The position numbers were made by a program, and so were the translations under genes. The notes beneath the pieces were generated by a model. That model had not been told where the DNA came from. It ran no database searches and saw nothing but the letters and a program-made list of their open reading frames with translations. From the NCBI GenBank assembly GCA_902606115.1, contig CACLFM010000003.1, forward strand, positions 35,935-99,934: a stretch of 64,000 nt of DNA, in the 5' to 3' direction. The number at the start of each line of letters is the position of its first letter. Within the stretch, counting starts at the first letter, position 1. The stretch is from an uncultured Pelagibacteraceae bacterium. Lineage in GTDB: Bacteria > Pseudomonadota > Alphaproteobacteria > Pelagibacterales > Pelagibacteraceae. Shown here one piece after another: positions 49,426-57,846 of this stretch.

Positions 49426-50428
49426 TTAGTTTTTCTAAATCTTCCATAATACTTTTTGGTAATGGAATATTCTTATTCATATTTTTTTTATATCTTTTTT
49501 TTGTACCTTCACCAGGAAAATTTATTTCTTTAACACCTTTAACTTTTGGTAATTTCTTTATAATTCTAATGTTCTCTTTAATTCTTTTAATATAATTACT
49601 TCCAATAAAAATATTTGGTTTTACAGCCATAAATAAATGTCCAACATTTTGAGGTCCTTTAAAATCATCAAATGGGTCTCTTACTTTGCCTCCATGATTT
49701 GCACCGGTCATAACTCCACTTAGTATATCTACCATCCAAGCTAAACCTGAACCCCTAAATCCTGCAATAGGTAATTGCACACCTTTAAGTGCTTTAATTG
49801 GATCTGTAGTTGGCTTTCCATTTTTATCTAAAGCTACACCTAAAGGAATTTTGTGACCTAATTTAGCCGCTACTCTTATTTTACCTCTATTAATCATTGA
49901 TACTGATGTATCTAAAATAAATGGAACCTTATTACCTGAGGGTGTTCCAAAACAAATCGGATTTGTTCCAAATAAAGTTTTCTTTGATCCATATGGTGCA
50001 ATGGCTGGTGGTGCATTAGTAAAACACCATACCATTAAATTTTTTTTAACAGCTTGTTCTACAAAATAGCTTGATAAACCGTAGTGACCAGAATTTTTTA
50101 CACCAACCATTCCAATTCCAGTTTTTTTTGTATTTTTTATTAATGATTTAATAGCGATATCAGCCGCAACAAATCCAATGGAATTATTAGCATCTACATA
50201 TGAGATTGAACTAGATACTTTTTTTATTTTAATTTTTGGTTTAGGATTAATAACTTTCTTATCAATTCTATCGCAATACATTTTAAGTCTTGATAACCCA
50301 TGAGAATGTGCACCAACTAATTCTGCATTGATTAAAGCTTTAGCACTAATCATGGCGTGCGTTGGACTCAAACCTCTGTTCTTTAGTACTTTAACAATAA
50401 TATTTGTTAATTTTTTTGCATTAGCCAT
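49415..50428 (-). CDS. Malate/L-lactate (LDH2) family dehydrogenase; possibly ComC-like sulfolactate dehydrogenase
   Basis: GAHSHGLSRLKMYCDRI, VGVKNSGHYGLSSYFVEQA, ILDTSVSMINRGKI, GFRGSGLAWMVDILSGVMTGA. Confidence 0.85.
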   Translation of the reverse strand: MANAKKLTNIIVKVLKNRGLSPTHAMISAKALINAELVGAHSHGLSRLKMYCDRIDKKVINPKPKIKIKKVSSSISYVDANNSIGFVAADIAIKSLIKNTKKTGIGMVGVKNSGHYGLSSYFVEQAVKKNLMVWCFTNAPPAIAPYGSKKTLFGTNPICFGTPSGNKVPFILDTSVSMINRGKIRVAAKLGHKIPLGVALDKNGKPTTDPIKALKGVQLPIAGFRGSGLAWMVDILSGVMTGANHGGKVRDPFDDFKGPQNVGHLFMAVKPNIFIGSNYIKRIKENIRIIKKLPKVKGVKEINFPGEGTKKRYKKNMNKNIPLPKSIMEDLEKLNAV

Positions 50429-51468
50429 AAAGCATCCTGACTTAAAAAATAGATCTTACCATTATCTGGATGAACTTGTATGTCTCTAATTCTGCCGATT
50501 TCTCTTTTAAATATAACTTCTTCTTTAACATTTTCTAAATTGGAAAAATCAAGTTTTCTAAGCGACATATCCTTAAGAGATGTAATCAAAGCATGACCAT
50601 TCCACTCTTTAAATTCTTCACCTTTATAAATTGTTATTGCACTAGTTGCAATTGAAGGCACCCAATATTTGATTGCTTTTGTATAACCAGGTAACCACTT
50701 TGGTCCTATTTTAGTACCACTGTAATTAGTTCCACCCCAACCAAGAATTTTCCATCCATAGTTTTCTCCTTTTTTAATTTCACCAAACCAATCGCCTCCT
50801 CTAGCACCATGGTTACTTGCATAAATTTTTTGGTCAAAAGGGGATAATGTTAAACCTTGTGGGTTTCGAACACCTATTTGAAAAATTTCAGGTAGCCAAT
50901 CTTTTTTGTCAATAAATTTTGGATTGTCTTTTGGAATACTTCCATCAGTATTAATTCTAATTATACTGCCAGGATGTTTTGTTGGATCCTGTGCTATCAT
51001 TCCTTCGCCTCGCTCACCAACAGATGCGAAAAGATAATTGTCTTTAATAGCCAACCTTGACCCAAAGTGATACCCAGAATTTATTGGAGGATAGGCAACA
51101 AATATATTTTTAAAATCAATTTGATCTTTATTAAAGTTACCTCTTGCAACAGAAGTTGTTGTTTTTGATTTTCCATGATCTTCAGAATAACTTACCCAAA
51201 CTACTCCGTCTTTATATAAGATATCTAACAGACCACCTTGACCATCTTCTAACACTTTTAAGTTATGTTTAACCTCAGTGATAGAACCACTTTCGATATT
51301 AATTAATTTTAAATTACCAGATACTTCAGTTAAAAGTATTTCATTATTAGATACAAATGTAGATCCCCAAGGACTTCTAAAATCAGCAATCTTTTTAAAA
51401 TTTAATTCTGCAGCTTCAGATGAAACTGAGAACAAAAAAATAAAAAATATTATCCTTTTCCACGCCAT
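50407..51468 (-). CDS. Secreted PQQ-dependent sugar dehydrogenase-like protein
   Basis: Signal peptide; PWGSTFVSNNEILLTEVSGNL, SRLAIKDNYLFASVGERGE, IGVRNPQGLTLSPFDQKIYASNHGARGGDW. Confidence 0.88.
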   Translation of the reverse strand: MAWKRIIFFIFLFSVSSEAAELNFKKIADFRSPWGSTFVSNNEILLTEVSGNLKLINIESGSITEVKHNLKVLEDGQGGLLDILYKDGVVWVSYSEDHGKSKTTTSVARGNFNKDQIDFKNIFVAYPPINSGYHFGSRLAIKDNYLFASVGERGEGMIAQDPTKHPGSIIRINTDGSIPKDNPKFIDKKDWLPEIFQIGVRNPQGLTLSPFDQKIYASNHGARGGDWFGEIKKGENYGWKILGWGGTNYSGTKIGPKWLPGYTKAIKYWVPSIATSAITIYKGEEFKEWNGHALITSLKDMSLRKLDFSNLENVKEEVIFKREIGRIRDIQVHPDNGKIYFLSQDALWLMQKN

Positions 51469-53375
51469 GGTATCGTTTTATCTATTATTTTTCTTAATGT
51501 AACGTCGAATAATAGTCCCAGCATACCCATAATAAATATGGTTATCCAAATAACTTCATATTGAAAATATTTTTTTGCAACGTTTTCTACAAATCCAATA
51601 CCCGTGGTTCCTGCTAAAAACTCTGCTGCTACTAAAGTTCCCCAACACATTCCAACAGCAACTCTTATTCCTGTTAAAATTTCAGGTAAAGAGTTTGGAA
51701 ATATTACATATCTTAATATTTGTTTCTTTGATGCTCCAAGAGAATGAGCAGCATGAATTTTTGATAATTGAGTTCCAGATGCACCAGCTCTTGCAGAAAT
51801 AATCATAATAGATAAAGAAACCATAAATAATAAAAATACTTTTCCAGTATTATCTATTCCAAGAACTGAAATAATAAGTGGAGCCCAAGCTAAAGGTGGT
51901 ACAGGTCTATAAAGTTCAATTAACGGATCAAAGAAACCTTTTGCAAATCTGTTTAATCCCATAAACAAACCTAACGGAACACCAATTAAAATTCCAAATA
52001 CTAAACCTAAAAATACTCTTAAAAACGAGTCCCATATATGCCCGTACGGAACAGGAATTTTAAATAATTTAAAGTCTCCAGTAACAACTTTTAAAACTTG
52101 TCCTTTGAAATTTTGTTTCACAAAACCATCCGATGAATGGACTGGATAATCTCCTGGAAGAATATCTGCGATCCAATCAGGTAAAATAAATCCAATTATT
52201 TTACTTACATCCATCATGTCTATCCAAAGTAATGGGATATTTTTGTAACCAACACTTGGTTTTGACATTAAGATAAATTTATTCAACGTATCAGAAGGTT
52301 TTGGTAACCATCTACCAGATCCTTGTTCAGAACAGCTTGTTCCACTTGAAACAATTGTTCCAGCTGGAAACAAAAATATATCAACTAATCTTAAACCACC
52401 TTGTTCTGCTTTTTGAAGATTATCGAACTCAACAATAGCATTTTGCATTTCATTAAGAGCACTCGGCGGGTAAATACTTGCATATTCTATTCTTCTTGCA
52501 ATTTTAACTATATCTTTTGCATAATCTGAAGCAACTTCATCTGCATCGCTCAAATTTTTTCTGTAAGTTTTTATATCCTCTTTTAATTGCTTTATTGAAT
52601 TTTTAAATTGGGGATTATGATTTCTTAATTTAAAAAATTTATCATTTATAATAGTAAGTTCTTCTGCTGCTGAATGAAATTTTAGTCCCTTATTGGTAGC
52701 AGGTACCAATGGTACTTCTATTGTATTTTCAATAGAGCCTGTACCAGATTGTACTTTTGTAATACCCCAATCGCCTTGTTCTGAAATAGCAATTTGTCTC
52801 TCATTTTTTGCTGCAGTTGTTTCAAATGGATAATCTTTTTTTTGAAAGTTCGAACTTAAAAGTCTTAACTCGTCCGTCATTTCTTTAATTTTAATCTTGG
52901 TATCCATTTCCATTAAATTTTCATTTGTAAGAAGTGGAATTAGTTGAGAGGCTTTGTTAACAAATCCTATTAGTGTTGATTTTTGTTGAGCATTTATGCC
53001 TTGTGAATTTTGGATTTCGTTAGTTATCTTGCCTAGATTTTTGTTTTCTATTTTTATTATAGAAGTACTTTTGAATTCTCTTTCTTCTATTGGAAACTGA
53101 TATTTTAATCCTAATAAAGACTCATTTATTTTAGCAACCTGACATAATTCATTAGCTGATTTTGGATAAAATCCTTTTGCAATATCCCAAGAATAATAAA
53201 GCCAAACTAATAATATTGCACTACTACCAACAATTATCCAATGAGTGCCTCCTTTAGCTCTTTCTGGATTTCCAAAAACAGCGTCTACTTTTTCAGTTTT
53301 TATTAATCTTCTTCCGTAAAGAATACATCCAACGATGGATACAAGAATTAATATTGTTATAGATTGGGTTAACAT
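51450..53375 (-). CDS. TauC/SsuC-type ABC transporter permease with large N-terminal extension
   Basis: C-terminal IWDSFLRVFLGLVFGILIGVPLGLFMGL…DPLIELYRPVPPLAWAPLIISVLG…AAHSLGASKKQILRYVIFPNSLPEI; total 641 aa versus about 250-300 aa for canonical members. Confidence 0.88.
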   Translation of the reverse strand: MLTQSITILILVSIVGCILYGRRLIKTEKVDAVFGNPERAKGGTHWIIVGSSAILLVWLYYSWDIAKGFYPKSANELCQVAKINESLLGLKYQFPIEEREFKSTSIIKIENKNLGKITNEIQNSQGINAQQKSTLIGFVNKASQLIPLLTNENLMEMDTKIKIKEMTDELRLLSSNFQKKDYPFETTAAKNERQIAISEQGDWGITKVQSGTGSIENTIEVPLVPATNKGLKFHSAAEELTIINDKFFKLRNHNPQFKNSIKQLKEDIKTYRKNLSDADEVASDYAKDIVKIARRIEYASIYPPSALNEMQNAIVEFDNLQKAEQGGLRLVDIFLFPAGTIVSSGTSCSEQGSGRWLPKPSDTLNKFILMSKPSVGYKNIPLLWIDMMDVSKIIGFILPDWIADILPGDYPVHSSDGFVKQNFKGQVLKVVTGDFKLFKIPVPYGHIWDSFLRVFLGLVFGILIGVPLGLFMGLNRFAKGFFDPLIELYRPVPPLAWAPLIISVLGIDNTGKVFLLFMVSLSIMIISARAGASGTQLSKIHAAHSLGASKKQILRYVIFPNSLPEILTGIRVAVGMCWGTLVAAEFLAGTTGIGFVENVAKKYFQYEVIWITIFIMGMLGLLFDVTLRKIIDKTIPWRGKG

Positions 53376-54173
53376 TTAATTTTCTTTCCCCATAATTTCC
53401 TCTTCCATATTCCAGATCATGGATAAAATTTCTTCTCGCTTAGATGAAAATTCTGAATTCTTTTTAATTTCTCTTAAGTCTTGATTTAATCCCATTTCTG
53501 CAAATGGAAGTTTATACTCTTTATGTATACGGCCCGGTCTTGGGGCCATGACATACAATCTTTCCCCAAGTAATAATGCTTCTTCAACAGAGTGTGTGAT
53601 CAATATAATTGTTTTACCAGTTTCTTTCCAAATTTTTAAAACAAGTGATTGCATCTTTTCTCTTGTTAAAGCATCTAATGCACCCAAAGGCTCATCCATT
53701 AAAATTAAATCTGGATCATTGATCAGACATCTTGCAAGCGCTACTCTTTGCTGCATACCACCAGATAATTGATAAGTTGGAGTATTTCCAAATCCTTTTA
53801 ATCCTACTATTTCTAACCACTCGTTAACTTTTTTTTGAGTTTCTCCTGGATCTCTCTTTTTCATTCTAAGACCAAAGTTTACGTTTTCAGAAACTGTTAA
53901 CCATTCAAATAAAGCACCTTGTTGAAAAACCATTCCTCTATCAACTCCAGGTCCGTTAATTTCATTGTTACCTAAAGTGATTGTTCCAGAAGTTGGCCTA
54001 ATAAATCCAGCTGCAATATTTAATAAAGTTGTTTTTCCACAACCAGAAGGTCCTAACACAGTTAAAAGTTCACCTTTTTTAATTGTAAAATTTAAATCTT
54101 TTAAAGCATGAACAGTTTCTCCTTTAGGAGATTTAAAAATCATATTTAAATTTTGTGAAATTAAATCACTCAT
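53376..54173 (-). CDS. TauB/SsuB-type ABC transporter ATPase
   Basis: GPSGCGKTTLLNIAAGFI, QLSGGMQQRVALARCL, LILMDEPLGALD. Confidence 0.92.
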   Translation of the reverse strand: MSDLISQNLNMIFKSPKGETVHALKDLNFTIKKGELLTVLGPSGCGKTTLLNIAAGFIRPTSGTITLGNNEINGPGVDRGMVFQQGALFEWLTVSENVNFGLRMKKRDPGETQKKVNEWLEIVGLKGFGNTPTYQLSGGMQQRVALARCLINDPDLILMDEPLGALDALTREKMQSLVLKIWKETGKTIILITHSVEEALLLGERLYVMAPRPGRIHKEYKLPFAEMGLNQDLREIKKNSEFSSKREEILSMIWNMEEEIMGKEN

Positions 54174-54205
54174 ATGATGACTTTATATTAAAATTTTCAT
54201 AAAAA

Positions 54206-54238
54206 AAATAGGCACCAATTATAAATTGGCGCCTATTT
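54206..54238 (-). terminator. Intrinsic terminator/attenuator between tauA-like and tauB-like genes
   Basis: Minus-strand AAATAGGCGCCAATT-TAT-AATTGGTGCCTATTT, 15-bp stem with one G-U, continuing into 8 U. Confidence 0.8.
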
Positions 54239-54259
54239 AAATTTTAATTTACCTTTTGT

Positions 54260-55201
54260 TTATAAAGGTAAGAAACTAGTATCTACGTTTCCTCTTGGTG
54301 TTCCCATTCCTTTCAAGAATGCATCAAGATTTCCACTTTCCATAGATGATTTAGTTTCTGCTGGCGTTAAGAATTTGAAACCATCTAAAGTATCTTTCAT
54401 ATCAGCAACTTTCATTTCTGAAGCTTTTGACATAGAATTCATATCACTTTTTCCACTTCTATATCTATCATTTGCTTCATGTGTTACTTCAATAAAAGTT
54501 CTTAGCATGCCTGGGTTTTCCTTCATAAACTTTGTAGTTACTGAAGTTATATCTATACCAAGTATACCAGCGTCTCTTGCTTCTTGAACTGTAAGCAATC
54601 TAGTACCAACTGCAGTTGCAGCTTTAATTGAATTACCACCAAATAAACATGACATTACAACATCACCACTCACTAAAGCAGCAGCACCTTCTTCAGGGTC
54701 CATTTGTATAATATCCATTTTGCCTCTGTCAGCTCCAACAACTTTCATACTTTCATCAAAAACGTATTCAGCCATTGTTCCTAGTGGCACAGCAACTTTT
54801 TTTCCTTCAAGTTCCGTAGCATTTGCTTTTGTAATTCCAGATGCGTTAGAAGTTACACAAGTTGTTCCACCCATTCCATATTCCATAGCTATATCAACAA
54901 GCTTAATAGGTGCTTTTGATTTAACTGCGTTAATGAAAGGTACTAAACCTTGTGAATAAGAAATATCTATATCTCCAGCTAACATTGCATCAGTCATTGC
55001 TCCACCATTTGTGAAGTTTGTCCACTTAACTGGCACTCCTAAAGCTTTTGCAAAGTTTTTCTTTTGCATGTCTTCAAGGTTTGGACTAGGCCATTCTAAA
55101 AAGTAAGCAACTCTAACTTCTTTTGCAGCTGAATTAGCAACTGAAATAGTAAGGTTAAGAGCTAAAATACTTCCTAGAAGAAAACTTAATATTTTTTTCA
55201 T
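54260..55201 (-). CDS. TauA/SsuA/NMT1-type periplasmic substrate-binding protein
   Basis: Signal peptide; VRVAYFLEWPSPNL, GGAMTDAMLAGDIDISYSQGLVPFINAV. Confidence 0.9.
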   Translation of the reverse strand: MKKILSFLLGSILALNLTISVANSAAKEVRVAYFLEWPSPNLEDMQKKNFAKALGVPVKWTNFTNGGAMTDAMLAGDIDISYSQGLVPFINAVKSKAPIKLVDIAMEYGMGGTTCVTSNASGITKANATELEGKKVAVPLGTMAEYVFDESMKVVGADRGKMDIIQMDPEEGAAALVSGDVVMSCLFGGNSIKAATAVGTRLLTVQEARDAGILGIDITSVTTKFMKENPGMLRTFIEVTHEANDRYRSGKSDMNSMSKASEMKVADMKDTLDGFKFLTPAETKSSMESGNLDAFLKGMGTPRGNVDTSFLPL

Positions 55202-55376
55202 TTATTCCTCTCCTTAATTAAATTTATAAACTGTATTTAAGTTGAAAAAATAGGCAAAGTAAATGAACTAATTGTATACTTTGGGCAATTCAGATATGCT
55301 TCAATTGAAAGTTGTATTATGTGACTATATTTATATAGTAGAATTTAGTAATTTAGTCTAAATATTATAGAATAGA

Positions 55377-56717
55377 ATGAGTCAAAAATCTGCAATACCA
55401 AATTCTTTAAATGAACATTGGATGCCTTTTACATCTAACAAAGATTTTAAAGAGAGACCAAGATTAATCACTGAAGCAAAAGGTGTTTATTTAAAAAACC
55501 ACGAAGGAAATACTCAAATTGATGCAAGCTCTGGACTTTTTTGTAATCCACTAGGTCATGGTCGAATGGAAATTATTGATGCAATCACCAATCAATTAAA
55601 AACATTAGATTATGCACAACCCTTTCAACAAGGTTTTGGAGGATCATTTGAATTAGCAACTAGAATTTCAAAACATACTCCAGGAAACCTAAATAGAATT
55701 TTTTATACAATTTGTGGATCTACTGCAGTTGAAACTGCAATTAAAATTAGTGTAGCATATCACAAAGCAAGAGGCGAAGGTCAAAGATTTAGATTTGTTG
55801 GAAGAGAAAGAGCATACCATGGTATGAATATTGGAGCGACATCTGTTGGTGGCATGATTAACAATGTTAAAGCTTACGCAAGTGTTTTAATGCCAGGCGT
55901 AGTTCACATGAGACATACTCATTTAGATGAACATAAATTTGTATCTGGTCAACCAGAAACAGGAGTGGAAATTGCAAATGATTTAGAAAGAATTTGTACA
56001 AACTTTGGATCTGAAAATATTGCAGCATGTATTGTAGAACCAATTGCAGGGTCAACTGGAACTTTAGTTCCACCAGTTGGGTATTTACAAAGACTTAGAG
56101 AACTTTGTGACAAACATAATATTCTTTTAATTTTTGATGAAGTTATAACAGGATGGGGCAGAACAGGTTCTGCTTTTGGGGCTCAAGAGTTTGGAGTTAC
56201 TCCAGATATAATGACGATGGCAAAAGCTACAACGAATGGTATCGTTCCATTTGGTGTTGTTGCATGTAAGGAAGAAATTTACGATGCTGTTGTAGATGCG
56301 GCACCTAAAGGTGCTGTAGAATTATTTCATGGATACACATATTCAGGAATTCCAATTTCAGTAGCAGCAGCATTAGCAGTTCAAGATATATTTGAAAAAG
56401 AAGATATTTTTAACAGAGCAAAAGAATTAGCTCCTTATTTCCAAGAAGGATTATTCTCACTAAAAGATATTGATGTAGTTGAAAATATCAGAGGTTACGG
56501 AATGATGGGTGGTATCGATATAAAGATGGATACAAAACCTGGTAAAGCTGGACTTGCAACATTTAAACATTGTTATGATGCAGGAGTAAACTTTAAAGCT
56601 ACAGGAGACGCACTTATTATTGCACCGATGTTTATATGTGAAAAAAAACATATTGACGAAATAATCGAAAAATTAAGAACTGGAATTACTAACTACAGTA
56701 AAAGTAAAAAGAATTAA
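55377..56717 (+). CDS. Class III aminotransferase, omega-amino acid:pyruvate type
   Basis: LNEHWMPFTSNKDFK N-terminus as in beta-alanine/omega-amino acid:pyruvate aminotransferases; LIFDEVITGWGRTGSAFGAQEFGVTPDIMTMAKATTNG. Confidence 0.88.
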   Translation: MSQKSAIPNSLNEHWMPFTSNKDFKERPRLITEAKGVYLKNHEGNTQIDASSGLFCNPLGHGRMEIIDAITNQLKTLDYAQPFQQGFGGSFELATRISKHTPGNLNRIFYTICGSTAVETAIKISVAYHKARGEGQRFRFVGRERAYHGMNIGATSVGGMINNVKAYASVLMPGVVHMRHTHLDEHKFVSGQPETGVEIANDLERICTNFGSENIAACIVEPIAGSTGTLVPPVGYLQRLRELCDKHNILLIFDEVITGWGRTGSAFGAQEFGVTPDIMTMAKATTNGIVPFGVVACKEEIYDAVVDAAPKGAVELFHGYTYSGIPISVAAALAVQDIFEKEDIFNRAKELAPYFQEGLFSLKDIDVVENIRGYGMMGGIDIKMDTKPGKAGLATFKHCYDAGVNFKATGDALIIAPMFICEKKHIDEIIEKLRTGITNYSKSKKN

Positions 56718-56725
56718 TTTTCTTT

Positions 56726-57841
56726 ATGAAAATTGGTGTACCCAAAGAAATAAAACCTCAAGAAACAAGAATTGGCTTAACTCCCGAAAGTGTAAAAACT
56801 TTGGTAGGTGAAGGTCATGAAGTTTTAGTTGAGAACAATGGTGGCTTTGAAGCTGGATTTGAGAATTCACATTATACTTCTGCTGGGGCAAAAATAATCG
56901 ACAAAGCTGAAGATATTTTTAACGACTCTGAAATAATTGTAAAAGTAAAAGAACCGCTCTTAAACGAGGTAAAAATGATAAGAGAAAACCAAATTTTATT
57001 TACTTATCTACATCTTGCTGCAGCAAAAGAATTAACACAAGGATTAATTAATTCTAAAGGTGTTTGTATAGCCTATGAAACTGTTACTGATCAAAATGGA
57101 GGATTACCACTTTTAGCCCCAATGAGCGCTGTAGCTGGAAGAATGTCAATTCAAGAAGGAGCACATTGCTTAGAAAAAAATCAAGGAGGTGAAGGTTTAC
57201 TTTTAGGTGGAGCCCCAGGTGTTGAGGGAGGAACTGTCGTAATTCTGGGTGGTGGTGTTGTCGGAGAAAATGCAGCTATTATTGCTACTGGTATGCAGGC
57301 AAAAGTTCATATTGTGGATAAATCAGAAAAGAGACTTAAAGAACTTACTAAAAAATTTGGAGATAAAATAATTCCTCAACTATCAGACAATATTGATTTA
57401 AAAAAATTAATTTCAGAGGCAGATCTTTTAGTTGGAGGCGTATTAATTCCAGGTGCAGAAGCTCCAAAATTAGTTACAAAAGATATGTTAAAATTAATGA
57501 AAAGAGGATCTGTTATTGTTGATGTAGCAATTGATCAAGGAGGATGCATTGAAACTAGTAAACCAACTACTCATGCAAACCCAACTTATATAGTTGATGA
57601 CATTGTTCATTATTGTGTAGCTAATATGCCAGGTGGAGTTCCAAGAACATCAACACTTGCATTAAATAATGTAACACTTCCATATTTAGTAAAATTAGCT
57701 AATAAAGGTTATCAAAAAGCTTTAAAAGATGATCCTAACTTTTTAGCAGGATTAAATGTCTGTAAAGGCAACGTAACTTACAAAGCCGTAGCAGATACTT
57801 TTGGGCATAAGTTTTTATCTCCATCAGAAGCTTTAAATTAG
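56726..57841 (+). CDS. ald: Alanine dehydrogenase
   Basis: MKIGVPKEIKPQETRIGLTPESVKTLVGEGHEVLVE, VVILGGGVVGENAA, VDVAIDQGGCIETS. Confidence 0.96.
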   Translation: MKIGVPKEIKPQETRIGLTPESVKTLVGEGHEVLVENNGGFEAGFENSHYTSAGAKIIDKAEDIFNDSEIIVKVKEPLLNEVKMIRENQILFTYLHLAAAKELTQGLINSKGVCIAYETVTDQNGGLPLLAPMSAVAGRMSIQEGAHCLEKNQGGEGLLLGGAPGVEGGTVVILGGGVVGENAAIIATGMQAKVHIVDKSEKRLKELTKKFGDKIIPQLSDNIDLKKLISEADLLVGGVLIPGAEAPKLVTKDMLKLMKRGSVIVDVAIDQGGCIETSKPTTHANPTYIVDDIVHYCVANMPGGVPRTSTLALNNVTLPYLVKLANKGYQKALKDDPNFLAGLNVCKGNVTYKAVADTFGHKFLSPSEALN

Positions 57842-57846
57842 AATAA

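Noticed and set aside
55377-56717. Calling the aminotransferase Tpa (taurine:pyruvate aminotransferase)
   Set aside because: The N-terminus (LNEHWMPFTSNKDFK) fits the beta-alanine/omega-amino acid:pyruvate type better than canonical Tpa; substrate cannot be set from sequence alone.
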